Source: an uncultured Lachnospiraceae bacterium (GTDB taxonomy: Bacteria > Bacillota > Clostridia > Lachnospirales > Lachnospiraceae). From it: a stretch of 64,000 nt of DNA. Below the pieces are notes generated by a model. That model saw only the letters and a list, made by a program, of their open reading frames with translations, was not told where the DNA came from and did not search any database. Positions 25,291 to 35,800 of the stretch are shown one piece after another (positions within the stretch are counted from its first letter, which is position 1; the number at the start of each line of letters is the position of its first letter). The position numbers and the translations under genes are program-made. The DNA is taken from NCBI GenBank assembly GCA_902779395.1, contig CACZBK010000008.1:1-64000 (forward strand), given 5' to 3'.

Positions 25291-26691
25291 TCAGAACGTA
25301 AACTTATCAGCAAAGAAGGCCTCAAGATCATCAATGGCAACTCTCTCCTGCTCCATCGAATCACGGAAACGTACTGTCACCTTATGATCCTCTTCCGAAT
25401 CAAAGTCATATGTGATGCAGAAAGGAGTACCTATCTCATCCTGGCGGCGGTAACGCTTGCCGATAGCTCCCCTGTCATCAAACTCGCAGTAATACTTCTT
25501 TGAAAGCTGATTGAAGATCTTTTCAGCCCCTTCATTGAGCTTCTTGGAAAGAGGCAGCACTCCTATCTTAACGGGTGCAATTGCAGGATGGAAATGAAGC
25601 ACCGTACGTATATCGGGAGCTTCCTCAGTCCCCAGATTTTCCTCATCGTATGCAGCGCAGAGGAACGCAAGCACCATACGGTCCGCTCCCAGCGAAGGCT
25701 CTATTACATAAGGAATATACTTCTCATTCTTATTTTCGTCAAAATATGTCATGTCCTGCTTTGATACATTCTGGTGCTGTGTAAGATCATAATCCGTACG
25801 GTCCGCGATGCCCCAAAGTTCGCCCCATCCGATAGTCGGGAAAAGATACTCTATATCCTGGGTTCCCTTTGAATAGAAAGCAAGCTCCTCAGGATCATGC
25901 TCGCGGAAACGCAGTTCCTCCTCTTTCATTCCAAGAGAAAGAAGCCAGTCCTTACAGAACTTCTTCCAATACTCATACCACTCAAGATCTGTGCCGGGCT
26001 CACAGAAAAACTCAAGTTCCATCTGCTCGAATTCCCTTGTACGGAATGTAAAATTACCGGGAGTTATCTCATTTCGGAATGATTTACCTATCTGTCCGAT
26101 CCCGAAAGGTATCTTCCTTCTGGAAGTACGCTGTACATTCTTGAAATTAACAAATATACCCTGTGCGGTCTCAGGGCGCAGATATACTGTAGCCGATGCA
26201 TCTTCCGTAACACCCTGGAAAGTCTTGAACATCAGATTAAACTGCCTGATATCGGTAAAGTTATGCTTGCCGCAGTTAGGGCAGGGGATACTCTTATCCC
26301 TGATGAAATCCATCATCTTTTCTCCGCTCCAGCCGTCAACACTGCTCTCAAGAGCCACGGCGTTGTCATGCGCCCAGTCCTCTATCACCTTATCTGCACG
26401 GAAACGCTCATGACATTCCTTACAATCCATAAGGGGATCCGAAAAACTGCCAAGATGACCGCTGGCCACCCATGTCTGGGGATTCATCAGAATTGCACAG
26501 TCAACTCCCACATTATAAGGATTCTCCTGAACAAATTTCTGCCACCATGCACGCTTAACATTATTCTTAAGCTCAACACCAAGATTTCCGTAATCCCAGG
26601 TATTCGCAAGACCTCCGTATATCTCCGATCCGGGATAGATAAAGCCCCTTCCTTTACAAAGATTCTTTACTTTGTCCAATGTCTTTTCCAT
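25291..26691 (-). CDS. glyQS: Glycyl-tRNA synthetase, single-chain class II type
   Basis: 466 residues, the usual length for the alpha2-type enzyme that charges tRNA-Gly. Class II motifs are visible: [25 protein letters not shown] (motif 2) and the C-terminal [12 protein letters not shown] (motif 3 region). A Cys pair region ([21 protein letters not shown]) would form the zinc-like insertion. GAGGAGG precedes the ATG. Only 16 nt separate it from the upstream lipoprotein gene, so no T-box leader can be present here. Confidence 0.96.
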   Translation of the reverse strand: MEKTLDKVKNLCKGRGFIYPGSEIYGGLANTWDYGNLGVELKNNVKRAWWQKFVQENPYNVGVDCAILMNPQTWVASGHLGSFSDPLMDCKECHERFRADKVIEDWAHDNAVALESSVDGWSGEKMMDFIRDKSIPCPNCGKHNFTDIRQFNLMFKTFQGVTEDASATVYLRPETAQGIFVNFKNVQRTSRRKIPFGIGQIGKSFRNEITPGNFTFRTREFEQMELEFFCEPGTDLEWYEYWKKFCKDWLLSLGMKEEELRFREHDPEELAFYSKGTQDIEYLFPTIGWGELWGIADRTDYDLTQHQNVSKQDMTYFDENKNEKYIPYVIEPSLGADRMVLAFLCAAYDEENLGTEEAPDIRTVLHFHPAIAPVKIGVLPLSKKLNEGAEKIFNQLSKKYYCEFDDRGAIGKRYRRQDEIGTPFCITYDFDSEEDHKVTVRFRDSMEQERVAIDDLEAFFADKFTF

Positions 26692-26707
26692 AACTGTTCC
26701 TCCTCGT

Positions 26708-27301
26708 TCAATATATTATTATATATGTCCCGTCCTCTGAAGCTTCAACGGTATCTTCCCCCGTCTGCTTCATGCTCTGGGTATAATACTTTATCCTGCC
26801 CGGTACTTTGATACTTTTTTTACCGGAAAACACCATTATCCTCTGATCAGCCATATTCATCAGATCATTCTTGCCGATGATATGTTCCGGAGTATCTGCC
26901 ACAGCCAGAGCCTGATCCATATCATATCCCTTATCATAAGCCTCCTGTACCGTTCCTGTAAAGAGGGAATCCGGCATAAATGCATCATAGTCTTCCAAAG
27001 ACGCAAATGAAAGCTTAACCTTCATGATACCATCATTCAGCTCACTGCCGTTAAATGTAATGCTGCCGGCTCCGTGAATCGAATTATATGAAGACAGCTC
27101 AGTGTCAATGTATGCTTTCAGCTCACTTTCCACATATTCATCTTTTGAAAAATCATCCAGGAGCACTGCATCAACTCTTCCGTCCTTACTTATATCAACG
27201 CTTCCAAGCCCGCTCTGCGGTATATCATATTCCTTACCGCAGCCCGCAAGGATCATGCATGTCATGGATATGCAAATCAGTTTTCTGATCCCGGAACACA
27301 T
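26708..27301 (-). CDS. Lipoprotein of unknown function
   Basis: 197 residues from ATG 27301 (GAGGTGG upstream). The signal peptide ends in the lipobox ILAGC (Cys about residue 22). The mature part is mixed alpha/beta with no motif I recognise; it ends in a strand-rich section ([14 protein letters not shown]). It lies 13 nt downstream of the Ig-like reading frame of the split protease and 16 nt upstream of glyQS, so it is probably co-transcribed. Confidence 0.75.
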   Translation of the reverse strand: MCSGIRKLICISMTCMILAGCGKEYDIPQSGLGSVDISKDGRVDAVLLDDFSKDEYVESELKAYIDTELSSYNSIHGAGSITFNGSELNDGIMKVKLSFASLEDYDAFMPDSLFTGTVQEAYDKGYDMDQALAVADTPEHIIGKNDLMNMADQRIMVFSGKKSIKVPGRIKYYTQSMKQTGEDTVEASEDGTYIIIY

Positions 27302-27314
27302 CTTCAGATCCACC

Positions 27315-29042
27315 TCATTTACCCGGAACAACCTTTATCCTGATCTTATAGGTTTTTCCGTTTATCTTTGTACTGACAACAGACTCCCCCGTATCAACAG
27401 CATATACGAACCCATATTCATCTGCAAATGCCTTAAACGGTTTTGAACTTTTATAAACAGGCTGCTGATACAGGGCATGCCCTTCTTCTGCAGGATATAA
27501 AAGCCTTAGCTTTTCTCCTTTTTTCATTTCAAGGATATAATTGTTTTTGCCCGCGGAAAACAGACGGTCTTTTATCATAAATGCAGGTTTCTCGGCATAT
27601 ACTTTTATAGCAAACCGAAAACCGGAGCCTTCAACAGGATATGGATTGCAGTAACATTCCACTTCTGCTTCGCCTGCCGCAAAAGCTTTAACCACACCCT
27701 TTTCATCAAGCGATATGACATCTTTTCCTTTTTTTAGGATCCAGTATACTTCGCTGTTCTTTATCCCGTTTATCTTAAGTCTCCTGCTACCCGAAGCATT
27801 AAGATAATATACGCGTTCCGAAGGTTCTCTTACCGTAACGGTAAATCTGATCCCGTTAGAACACTCTATTTGTGTTGTACCTGAGCCTATAGCAGTGAGC
27901 CTGCCGGTTTTACCGATAAATACTACTCCGTCTGCACAGCCGTTTCTGTATGCAAGCTCTGTCATTCCAAGGTCCGAACTCCATTTTACATTTTTAAAGC
28001 TGTATCCGCTCAGCTTAAGCTGCACGCTCTGCATCGGTGACAGCACCAGTGTATCACCGTTCTTGGAAAGCTTCTGCTCTTTATGTTCGGAAACCTTCAC
28101 CTTGAACATACAGGTCTTTGAATTGATAACGCAGCGTATAACCGCACTTCCGGCCGAACGCGCGACTGCCTTTTTTCCCCTCACACTTACAACCGACGGA
28201 TCGGAACTGTAAAAGAAAGCAGGATACTCATCGGAAAGATCCGTATTATCTACATTGAGCGCGATACTGTCATTAAGATCCAGTTCGTCTCCCGCTATAA
28301 GCTTTACGTTCTTTTCCTTAATCTCAGGCTTCGTAACGAAAACATTGATGTTTCGTCCGGATGCACTTCGAAGTTCACATTTTCCGACTTTTACCGCTGT
28401 GATCTTACCGCCTTTACCGATCTTGACTATATTGCTGTCCGTGCTGTTGAACCCTTCATCCTCCAGCGGTACAAAACTCTGTCCTTTTACCAGATACACC
28501 GTATCTTTTTCCATATTGGGCAAGGGTGAAAAAGGCGTAGATGGTATTATGACATCGGTATCATCTGTCAGTACGTTTAATGCAAAATTGCTCCGGTTAT
28601 TGTTTGAAGAAGACCCTACTACATCGGTCCATGCAACGCCGTCAGAGGAATAAAAACTCTGGCATTTATCACAGCTTACGGTATACTCTATTCCGTTGTC
28701 CCTGGAATATGCTCTCTCATAACATGCGGTATAATTGTCACTGCGCTTAAGTACTACAGCAAAGGTCTCCCCTGCCGCAACATTCACACTCTTTCTCAGA
28801 TCTATCGTATATTTCCCGTCAAGATAAAGAACACCGCGCGTTATCGAAGCTTCATCAAGCACACCCGATGCCGGCCCTTTTTGCGGATCCACGCCGGTAT
28901 AGATGCTTACCTCATATTCCGTGCCGTCTTTGCTGAGTCCGAGAACATTAACTCTTTGAATGGATCTGTGATGTATAGAAATAATTGTTTTGGGGTATTT
29001 CCAAAGGATCAGCCACGTCAAAAGTCCAGACTGATTTTTCAC
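27315..29042 (-). CDS. C-terminal part of split papain-like surface protein: Ig-like domains
   Basis: This frame continues the protease encoded just upstream but is offset by one base. Its first 30 residues (to about 28960) are merely the out-of-frame reading of the protease end; a GTG at 29042 has no ribosome site. From RVNVLGLSKDGTEYEVSIYTG onward it matches the region that normally follows the papain domain in such proteins. Then come about four bacterial Ig-like modules with repeated 'KGQSF', 'GKITAV', 'AVARSAGSAVIRC' and 'GRLTAIGSG' elements and a final KTYKIRIKVVPGK. The KGQSF module is also near the C-terminus of the giant protein at 39677-45466. No sortase motif is seen. If the frameshift is real, this part is not made. 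Confidence 0.7.
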   Translation of the reverse strand: MKNQSGLLTWLILWKYPKTIISIHHRSIQRVNVLGLSKDGTEYEVSIYTGVDPQKGPASGVLDEASITRGVLYLDGKYTIDLRKSVNVAAGETFAVVLKRSDNYTACYERAYSRDNGIEYTVSCDKCQSFYSSDGVAWTDVVGSSSNNNRSNFALNVLTDDTDVIIPSTPFSPLPNMEKDTVYLVKGQSFVPLEDEGFNSTDSNIVKIGKGGKITAVKVGKCELRSASGRNINVFVTKPEIKEKNVKLIAGDELDLNDSIALNVDNTDLSDEYPAFFYSSDPSVVSVRGKKAVARSAGSAVIRCVINSKTCMFKVKVSEHKEQKLSKNGDTLVLSPMQSVQLKLSGYSFKNVKWSSDLGMTELAYRNGCADGVVFIGKTGRLTAIGSGTTQIECSNGIRFTVTVREPSERVYYLNASGSRRLKINGIKNSEVYWILKKGKDVISLDEKGVVKAFAAGEAEVECYCNPYPVEGSGFRFAIKVYAEKPAFMIKDRLFSAGKNNYILEMKKGEKLRLLYPAEEGHALYQQPVYKSSKPFKAFADEYGFVYAVDTGESVVSTKINGKTYKIRIKVVPGK

Positions 29043-30249
29043 TTGAACCGTTTGGTTTGCTTAGACCGCTGTCCTCATACGAGATCCAGAAATAATCATT
29101 ATAACTTAACAAAGCAGATCCATCGGCATTCCAGCTGTTTCTTACCAGCCATGCACCATTATTATCAGGATATTTCCCGGAGGATGCCTTAAAATTCTCA
29201 GCCGGAAAATCATCATCCCAGCCGACAAGGCAGATAGCATGATTTGTCTTGGTCTGGGTAGCACAATAATATGAATTATACTGGTAGCTGTAATACGAAT
29301 CGCTCGAATAAACAGAAGCGCCGACAGCACCGTTTTCCATTATGCACTGCTTTATTATTTCAGTATTCTTTATATTTATCTCTTTGGCATTCTTAAGCCT
29401 TACAAAAGATGAAAACTCATTATCTTGTGGGGTATATGTCCCGCTGTTTACAGAAGCTGCCAATGAATAAGGCATTTCATTTTCCGATACCGCTCCTCTG
29501 GCACACATGAGTGTCTGCGAAGCAAAATCAAGATTGCCGCCGGCATTGAGTATCCCGCCGCTCCCCTTAAAGAACACCATATCGCCGGTATCTCCTGCCA
29601 GTGAAGGGCTTCCCTGATTATAGGTATAATAAATGGTATGGAGCTCAGAGAGATCAATATCAGTTCCTGCACCGAGCATACCATGATTGATCATATAAAA
29701 TTCGATAAGAGCCATGGCCGAGTGAGCCCAGCAGCTTCCGTAAGGATTCTGATCCCGGTTTACGGGATATCTGGTACCGAAATATTCCTCAAGCTGTTCC
29801 TTCTCCGTATATGAGAAAGGAAATGCTCTGCCGATCTGCGTTTCCCGGCCCGGCGCATAAGATAATACTATATCAGCTTCACCATCTTCCGCCACACGCT
29901 CAATAAGCTCTGCTTCTATTCGGCCATAACCGATACCTTCTTCAACGCAGCTTACCGCCTCCTTTCCGGGAAGCTCAAAATATCCGGATACAAATGTATC
30001 CACCCCCGGGGCAGGTTCCTCCTTACGTTTTTCAGAAATCTCCGGAACATTCTCCGAAACAGTATCTTCCGAAACAGTGTCTTCTGAAACAGTATCTTCA
30101 AAAGCAGAACCTTCTGAAACAGCATCTTCAGAAGCAGAACCTTCCGAAACGGTATCACCGTCTCCTGCATAAACAGAAGCTGTAATATCAGCTGTCAAAC
30201 TGATACATAACAATATGGATAATAATATCTTCTTAATCCTGATCTTCAT
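28948..30249 (-). CDS. Exported papain-like (C1A) cysteine protease, truncated by a frameshift
   Basis: 433 residues from ATG 30249 (1 nt past the RluA stop). A signal peptide (KKILLSILLCISLTADITA) precedes a low-complexity linker of repeated (E/D)TVSED. The papain core is complete: oxyanion Gln and nucleophile Cys in RDQNPYGSCWAHSAMA, His in TNHAICLVGWDDDF, and Asn in GAWLVRNSWN. It ends at DPLEIPQNNYFY... then stops at 28948, where relatives continue into Ig-like domains. The missing part is present in the next frame. Such proteases sit on the surface of gut Clostridia; substrates are unknown. The catalytic domain may still be functional without its tail. Confidence 0.85.
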   Translation of the reverse strand: MKIRIKKILLSILLCISLTADITASVYAGDGDTVSEGSASEDAVSEGSAFEDTVSEDTVSEDTVSENVPEISEKRKEEPAPGVDTFVSGYFELPGKEAVSCVEEGIGYGRIEAELIERVAEDGEADIVLSYAPGRETQIGRAFPFSYTEKEQLEEYFGTRYPVNRDQNPYGSCWAHSAMALIEFYMINHGMLGAGTDIDLSELHTIYYTYNQGSPSLAGDTGDMVFFKGSGGILNAGGNLDFASQTLMCARGAVSENEMPYSLAASVNSGTYTPQDNEFSSFVRLKNAKEINIKNTEIIKQCIMENGAVGASVYSSDSYYSYQYNSYYCATQTKTNHAICLVGWDDDFPAENFKASSGKYPDNNGAWLVRNSWNADGSALLSYNDYFWISYEDSGLSKPNGSSEKSVWTFDVADPLEIPQNNYFYTSQIHSKS

Positions 30250-30250
30250 C

Positions 30251-31195
30251 TTACCATTCCCTGCTGATATCCTTTGCGGTAAACTCCCGCCCCGAAAGAT
30301 ATGAAAACTCACCTTCCGTATCAGGGAAACATAGTTTATAGGCCCTGAGTTTCTGTCCCTTTCCTTTATAGGGATGACCGCCGTATTTAACATCCCCGGC
30401 CAGCGGATGTCCTGCTGAAGCAAGATGCGCCCTTATCTGATGTGACTTGCCTGTAAAGAGCTCGACTTCAAGCAGTGTAAGGCTACCGATCACACGTATC
30501 ACTCGATATGCCGTTTTTACATATCCATCGGACATTTTACCCGACATTTCATTCTTTGGCAACGGTCTTATAGATACCTTATTTTTCTTTTCATCCTTAT
30601 GCCATATTCCTTCAAGAACAGCTCTGCCGCTCATTTTTCCTTCAACCAGCGCCAGATAGAATTTTCTGAGACTGTGGTCTTTGATGATACCGGAAAGATA
30701 ACGGCTGCCTGCATAAGTCTTTGCACACAGCACAAGTCCGGAAGTATTCCGGTCCAGTCTGTTGCATACTGCCGGTGTAAAGGCTTCTTTGGGATAGCCT
30801 TCTGCCTTAAGATACATCTTCAGCCAGTCATTAACACTTACATCCCCGCTCTTATCGGACTGACTCAGCATCCCGGCAGGTTTATCAACTATGAGGATAT
30901 GCTCATCTTCATATACTATATCCGGCTGCAGTCTGGGGAGAATAAGCTGATCCGCGTCCGGATCTTCTTCCTCATTCCCGCGCATCTTCTCAAAGGTCTC
31001 ATCCGAAAAAAACATCTTTATGACATCATCTTCTTTAAGCAGTTCAGACCCTTCGGCTTTTTTACCGTTTAATGTGATATTCTTTTTGCGGAGCATCTTA
31101 TATATAAACCCGCTCCCTGCTTCTTTCAGAAATTTTTTAAGATATTTATCAAGACGCTGGGAGGCATCTTTTTTTTCGATCTTAAGTTCCTGCAT
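30251..31195 (-). CDS. RluA-family pseudouridine synthase
   Basis: 314 residues. An S4-type RNA-binding domain is at the N-terminus (DASQRLDKYLKKFL ... GSGFIYKMLRKKNITLNGKKA). The catalytic domain has ILIVDKPAGMLSQ and CNRLDRNTSGLVLCAK with the catalytic Asp in RLD. HQIRAHLASAGHPLAGDVKYGG closes the family pattern. It isomerises uridine in rRNA or tRNA; RluC/RluD-like, with the exact target not assignable. It starts 2 nt after the membrane-protein gene upstream, so is part of the same operon. Confidence 0.93.
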   Translation of the reverse strand: MQELKIEKKDASQRLDKYLKKFLKEAGSGFIYKMLRKKNITLNGKKAEGSELLKEDDVIKMFFSDETFEKMRGNEEEDPDADQLILPRLQPDIVYEDEHILIVDKPAGMLSQSDKSGDVSVNDWLKMYLKAEGYPKEAFTPAVCNRLDRNTSGLVLCAKTYAGSRYLSGIIKDHSLRKFYLALVEGKMSGRAVLEGIWHKDEKKNKVSIRPLPKNEMSGKMSDGYVKTAYRVIRVIGSLTLLEVELFTGKSHQIRAHLASAGHPLAGDVKYGGHPYKGKGQKLRAYKLCFPDTEGEFSYLSGREFTAKDISREW

Positions 31196-31197
31196 AA

Positions 31198-31788
31198 CTA
31201 TATCGAAACTGACTTCATGATCCCAAGAAGTTCATCACTTTTATCAGAAGCATCAGAGGTTTTGCGTATACGTTCAATAAAAGCTTTTTCATCTGTAAAC
31301 AGTTTAACGCTGACTCCGTTCCTGCCTTCCTTCTTCAGTATGGCTTTGATATGTTCCTCACCTCTTCCTGCTTTTTTTTCATCGAACGGTCCGAAAGAAA
31401 GCACTTCATTTTCGGTACATACGCAGCAATAAAGAGGATATTCCTCCTTGTAGGCTGTCAGGTACAGTTCATAAGCCACAGAGGCGCGGCAGCATGAATC
31501 TATCTTTTCAAACAGTTTTCCGGGGCAGGAATATTTCCTCGCTTTTTCGAACATTATCGCCGATATCATAAACCTGGCTGAAGGTAAGATACCAAGCACA
31601 GCTGCAACGGTAAGAAAATTATTACGGGATGCCGACCACGAGATGTCCGGATTTCTGTGCTTTGTTATCACCATCCCTAAAAAAAGCATTCCGAACGATA
31701 TGCAAAAAAGCAGGAGGGTCTTTATCCACTCCCGCTTTCTCTGAACATTTAAATAGCCGAAAGCACCTTTATAAGTACGTTCTCTCAC
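31198..31788 (-). CDS. Small membrane protein, unknown function
   Basis: 196 residues with two membrane helices (about 24-43 and 58-78) and a cytosolic C-terminal half that is alpha/beta (EVLSFGPFDEKKAGR, GVSVKLFTDEKAFIERI). I do not recognise the family. Its ATG overlaps the stop of the coiled-coil gene upstream by 4 nt, so the two are translationally coupled. Confidence 0.7.
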   Translation of the reverse strand: MRERTYKGAFGYLNVQRKREWIKTLLLFCISFGMLFLGMVITKHRNPDISWSASRNNFLTVAAVLGILPSARFMISAIMFEKARKYSCPGKLFEKIDSCCRASVAYELYLTAYKEEYPLYCCVCTENEVLSFGPFDEKKAGRGEEHIKAILKKEGRNGVSVKLFTDEKAFIERIRKTSDASDKSDELLGIMKSVSI

Positions 31789-32417
31789 TGAACATCCCCG
31801 CTTTCCGCATCCGGGTTTGATTCAAACATACTTGGCGGTTCTGCAGCTGCAGCAGCTTCGGGTTCTGCCGGAACGGCATTCAGTTCATTAAGGTTATCCT
31901 GCACCGTCTGTCCTACTACATTTAACGAATCAAGGAACCTGTTTGTATTCCTTGTCGTAGATTCTATACAATCATAGATTATGCCGTTAAGATTAATAAG
32001 CATGTCATTAAGATATGCCTGAGCCGAAGCCAGATATCCGTCAGCCTCATAACGCGCCTTGCTCACTATATTTTCAGCTTCTTCAGCAGCTGCTTTAACA
32101 AGCGCATCTGCATTTTTAGTCGCCTGGTTCGTGATCTCAGACTCACTTATCATCTCACTTGCCTGTCTGTGAACGTCAGCGATCAGTTTGTCAGCTTTTT
32201 CCCTGGCATCCTGTTCAACGATATCGGCATTTGATAAAAGCCTGCGGTATTTTTCAATCTCCTCAGGAAGATTATTTTTAAACTGTCTTACCAGATCTTC
32301 AAGCCTTTCCCTGTCTACAGAAATATGTGTACTGCTTAAAAATACCGGCTTACTCTGCTCGATCAGCTGCTCCATCTGTTCAATGACGCTTTCAAGCCTG
32401 CTGTTAACCCTATCCAT
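31785..32417 (-). CDS. DivIVA-like coiled-coil protein
   Basis: 210 residues. Nearly all of residues 1-160 is charged coiled coil (SRLESVIEQMEQLIEQ, REKADKLIADVHRQASEMI, ADALVKAAAEEAENIV), followed by an Ala/Glu/Pro-rich tail. The AREKAD...AEEAENIV pattern resembles DivIVA/GpsB-associated and ATPase-b-like proteins linked to cell division or cell-pole organisation. It lies 39 nt after coaD and is coupled to the small membrane protein downstream; the two may work together at the membrane, which is inference. Confidence 0.7.
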   Translation of the reverse strand: MDRVNSRLESVIEQMEQLIEQSKPVFLSSTHISVDRERLEDLVRQFKNNLPEEIEKYRRLLSNADIVEQDAREKADKLIADVHRQASEMISESEITNQATKNADALVKAAAEEAENIVSKARYEADGYLASAQAYLNDMLINLNGIIYDCIESTTRNTNRFLDSLNVVGQTVQDNLNELNAVPAEPEAAAAAEPPSMFESNPDAESGDVQ

Positions 32418-32456
32418 CTTTTTCCCCTCCGAAAAAATCTATTTAGGTAATGATCG

Positions 32457-32945
32457 TTATTTTCGCCCCTTAAACTTATCGTATATACGGTCAACCAGAA
32501 ACTCCGGCACACACTGACTTATATCTCCTCCGAAAGACGCGATCTCCTTTACCGAAGAAGAACTTAAGTAAGCATATTCAAGGCTGGTAGTAAGGAAGAC
32601 CGTATCCACATCACCATGAGATAGTTTTCTGTTCGTCTGAGCCATCTGAAGCTCATACTCAAAATCGGTGATAGCCCTCAGGCCACGGATAACAACATGC
32701 ACACCTTTTTCGTGACAATAGTCAATGACCAGCCCGCTGAAAGAATCTATCTGTACATTCTTTAAATGCGATGTTGCTTCCTGCAGTATTTTAACACGTT
32801 CTTCCGTAGAAAACAATGGAGATTTAGCTTTATTGTTAAGCACCGATACCGTAAGCGTATCAAACATCTGTGCCGCACGTTCTATCACGTCCAAATGTCC
32901 AAGTGTCATCGGATCAAAGCTTCCCGGATATATCGCATGCTTCAT
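32457..32945 (-). CDS. coaD: Phosphopantetheine adenylyltransferase
   Basis: 162 residues, typical length. It transfers AMP from ATP to 4'-phosphopantetheine, the fourth step of CoA synthesis. The nucleotidyltransferase signature [19 protein letters not shown] is at the N-terminus; [20 protein letters not shown] and [15 protein letters not shown] follow. The ATG overlaps the rsmD stop by 4 nt, the common rsmD-coaD pairing. Confidence 0.97.
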   Translation of the reverse strand: MKHAIYPGSFDPMTLGHLDVIERAAQMFDTLTVSVLNNKAKSPLFSTEERVKILQEATSHLKNVQIDSFSGLVIDYCHEKGVHVVIRGLRAITDFEYELQMAQTNRKLSHGDVDTVFLTTSLEYAYLSSSSVKEIASFGGDISQCVPEFLVDRIYDKFKGRK

Positions 32946-33502
32946 AATTCTTTTCTCCTGAAAAATATATGTTTATTAGTTTTATAGACCTTTTCTTTGA
33001 TAATGTCAAATCCCAGGGCAGATGCAATATCCGAAAGATCACGTTCTTTTTTTTCTTCGATAACTATTATAGTTTCCGGTCCGACTGCCTTTGAATTTCT
33101 TGCCGATATCAGCACCTGCTCATCAAAGCCCTGCCCGTAAGGAGCATCAGCGAATACAACATCCGCTTCTTCCCTGACTCCGTAACTTAATGCAGCAGCT
33201 GCATCCTGTCTGAAAACAAGCGCCTTATCAAACAGCTTCGTATGTTTAAGATTATACTCTATACACCCTATAGCTGTCTTATCCATTTCGAAAAAATATG
33301 CTTTTTGAGCCCCGCGGCTAAGCGCCTCTATACCTATAGCACCGCTCCCCGAAAAAAGATCCACAAAAACACAGCCGGGGATATCGTTTTGAAGAACATT
33401 AAAAAGAGTTTCTTTAACCCTGTCGGTTGTAGGCCTTGTATTATCTCCCTCTGGAGTCTTTAACTGGAGGGAACGGGCGCTGCCCGCTATAACACGCATC
33501 AT
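32942..33502 (-). CDS. rsmD: 16S rRNA (guanine966-N2)-methyltransferase
   Basis: 186 residues. Begins with [17 protein letters not shown] and has VKETLFNVL and the SAM-binding [20 protein letters not shown]. The catalytic motif usually (D/N)PPY is DAPYGQG here, a mild variant. It methylates G966 of 16S rRNA. It overlaps parC by 4 nt and coaD by 4 nt, so the three genes are translationally linked. Confidence 0.93.
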   Translation of the reverse strand: MMRVIAGSARSLQLKTPEGDNTRPTTDRVKETLFNVLQNDIPGCVFVDLFSGSGAIGIEALSRGAQKAYFFEMDKTAIGCIEYNLKHTKLFDKALVFRQDAAAALSYGVREEADVVFADAPYGQGFDEQVLISARNSKAVGPETIIVIEEKKERDLSDIASALGFDIIKEKVYKTNKHIFFRRKEL

Positions 33503-35742
33503 TTAAGCTTTGTCCCCTTAGCATCACGCTTCTGAGCCCTGATAAGAGCCAGATCTATCTTCTTTTCATGAAATTCCACAACATTTCGTTCATTATGGGC
33601 ACTGCCCACTACAGCCATCTCAATATAATCATCCTTCTCAAGTTTCATGCCTCTCACGCCAACGGCCGCCTTTTTCTTCATAGGCACCTCAAGCGCATCT
33701 ATCTTGAGAAGATAACCCTTATGGGTAAACATTGCAAGATATGACTGGTCATAAAGAATATCTACCTTTACCACCTCATCATCATCCGAAAGTTTTGTTG
33801 CAGCCACCATACGCTTTGCCACATCAAACTCGTCGCCGGTGCAGTATTTTATCATAGCCTGTTTTGTGACGAACAAAAGCCTGTAGGTGCTCACCTCTGA
33901 CTGATTAAGCACGCATATGATGTCCTCCTGCTGCGAGCTGTAATTACTCACATTATCAATAGGTACACCCTTATCCCTGAAACGGCCATGCGGCAGATCT
34001 GATACCTTTATTGTATGTAGATTCCCCTTATTTGTAAAGGCACAGAGTTTTCCGGTATTTTTACATTCTACTATCCATGCGTTTTCCGCTTCTATTGCTT
34101 CCCTGTTACGTTCCAGAGTAGCATTATCCACGGTCTTACAGTATCCGAAGCGGTCCATCAGGAATATAACGTCCATTTCTTCCATCTTCTTTTCTTCATA
34201 TACCGCTTCCTGCGCATTTTCTATGGAAGTCTTTCTGGGAACCGCATATACCTTCTTCATAGCCTGCAGATCATCCATTATGACCTGTGCCATAGATTCA
34301 CGACGATCGAGTATATCTTCATAACGATAAATATTCGCAGTGGTCTGCTCATATTCACGATTCAACGCTTCGATCTCAAGGCCGATCAGACGATACAGTC
34401 TGAGTTCAAGTATGGCATCCGCCTGACGTTCGGTAAAATGAAGCATACCGGCCATTATCTTTGATTCTTTGCTTTTGAAATTAATTCCTTCAGTGATACC
34501 TTCAACAAGACATGCTTTAGCCTGCGGGCGGTCTTTGGAACCTCTGAGTATCTCTATAATAAGGTCGATCACGTTGCAGGCCTTTATAAGACCTTCCTGC
34601 ACTTCCTTCTTTTCGCGCTCTTTTGCCAGAAGGTTGGTATACTTCCTGCGGTTTAATTCAAACTGAAAGTTCACATTATGCCTTATGATATCCTTAAGGC
34701 TCATGGTCTCGGGTCTGCCGTCGGCAATAGCCAGCATATTCATACCGAATGTATCCTCGAGCTTGGTCTTCTTATAGAGCATATTGGTGAAGTTCTCCAC
34801 GTCAGTGTCCTTCTTAAGCTCTATAACTATACGAATGCCTTCCTTTGAGGACTGGTTTGAAATATCCACCACATCGGTGGTCTTGCGGCTTTCAGCCAAC
34901 GCTGCCACATCGCTGAGGAACTTTGATATACCTGCACCTATCATAGTGAAGGGGATTTCTGTTATAACTAACAGTATGTGCCCTCCCTTGGCATTCTCAG
35001 TCGTTACCTTACCACGGATCTTAACCTTTCCGCTGCCTGTCTCATATATCTGCAGCAGTTCATCCTTATTTGTAACTATGCCTCCGGTAGGGAAATCCGG
35101 CCCTTTGACATACTTCATCAAGCCCTCATTCGTGATATTCTCATTCTTTATATATGCGATAGTGGCATCGATAACTTCTCCCACATTGTGTGGCGGGATC
35201 TTTGTTGCCATACCTACCGCTATACCTTCACTTCCGTTAACCAGCAGATTGGGAAAACGCGCCGGAAGCACGGAAGGTTCTTTCTCCGTCTCATCGAAAT
35301 TAGGTATAAAATCAACAACATCCTTATCAAGATCTGCCAGAAGGCCTTCCTGAGATATACGCGCCAGCCTTGCTTCGGTATATCGCATTGCTGCGGCGGG
35401 ATCCCCTTCAATGTTTCCGAAGTTTCCGTGACCGTCTACTAAGGGTATGCCTTTCTTGAAATCCTGTGTCATCACTACCAGTGCATCATATATTGATGAA
35501 TCTCCATGGGGATGATACTTACCCATGGTATCGCCGACTATACGGGCACTTTTACGGTGCGGTCTGTCAAAACGCACTCCGAGCTCATGCATATCATATA
35601 AAACACGGCGCTGCACCGGCTTAAGCCCGTCTCTTACATCAGGTAATGCACGGGATATGATCACGCTCATGGCATAATCGATATAGTTTTTCTGCATTAC
35701 CTCGCTGTACTCTGTTTTTAAGATTCTGTCATTGGATTGCAT
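33499..35742 (-). CDS. parC: Type IIA topoisomerase subunit A, ParC-like
   Basis: 747 residues. The breakage-reunion domain has KPVQRRVLYDM, GKYHPHGDSSIYDALV and AAAMRYTEARLA with the DNA-attacking Tyr. The C-terminal propeller region is shorter than in GyrA and lacks the GyrA-box QRRGGKG, so topoisomerase IV subunit A is favoured over gyrase. It separates linked chromosomes together with ParE, whose gene ends 58 nt upstream. AAGGAG precedes ATG 35742. It begins the coupled parC-rsmD-coaD segment. Confidence 0.88.
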   Translation of the reverse strand: MQSNDRILKTEYSEVMQKNYIDYAMSVIISRALPDVRDGLKPVQRRVLYDMHELGVRFDRPHRKSARIVGDTMGKYHPHGDSSIYDALVVMTQDFKKGIPLVDGHGNFGNIEGDPAAAMRYTEARLARISQEGLLADLDKDVVDFIPNFDETEKEPSVLPARFPNLLVNGSEGIAVGMATKIPPHNVGEVIDATIAYIKNENITNEGLMKYVKGPDFPTGGIVTNKDELLQIYETGSGKVKIRGKVTTENAKGGHILLVITEIPFTMIGAGISKFLSDVAALAESRKTTDVVDISNQSSKEGIRIVIELKKDTDVENFTNMLYKKTKLEDTFGMNMLAIADGRPETMSLKDIIRHNVNFQFELNRRKYTNLLAKEREKKEVQEGLIKACNVIDLIIEILRGSKDRPQAKACLVEGITEGINFKSKESKIMAGMLHFTERQADAILELRLYRLIGLEIEALNREYEQTTANIYRYEDILDRRESMAQVIMDDLQAMKKVYAVPRKTSIENAQEAVYEEKKMEEMDVIFLMDRFGYCKTVDNATLERNREAIEAENAWIVECKNTGKLCAFTNKGNLHTIKVSDLPHGRFRDKGVPIDNVSNYSSQQEDIICVLNQSEVSTYRLLFVTKQAMIKYCTGDEFDVAKRMVAATKLSDDDEVVKVDILYDQSYLAMFTHKGYLLKIDALEVPMKKKAAVGVRGMKLEKDDYIEMAVVGSAHNERNVVEFHEKKIDLALIRAQKRDAKGTKLK

Positions 35743-35800
35743 TAATATCTACTCCTTAAAACGCCGTGGGTCTTTGCGGCCATGGCTCATTCTTGATCAT

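Noticed and set aside
26692-26707. T-box leader before glyQS
   Set aside because: Only 16 nt separate it from the upstream lipoprotein gene.
28948-29042. Programmed ribosomal frameshift in the split protease
   Set aside because: No slippery heptamer or stimulatory stem was seen in the overlap; a mutation or sequencing error is simpler.
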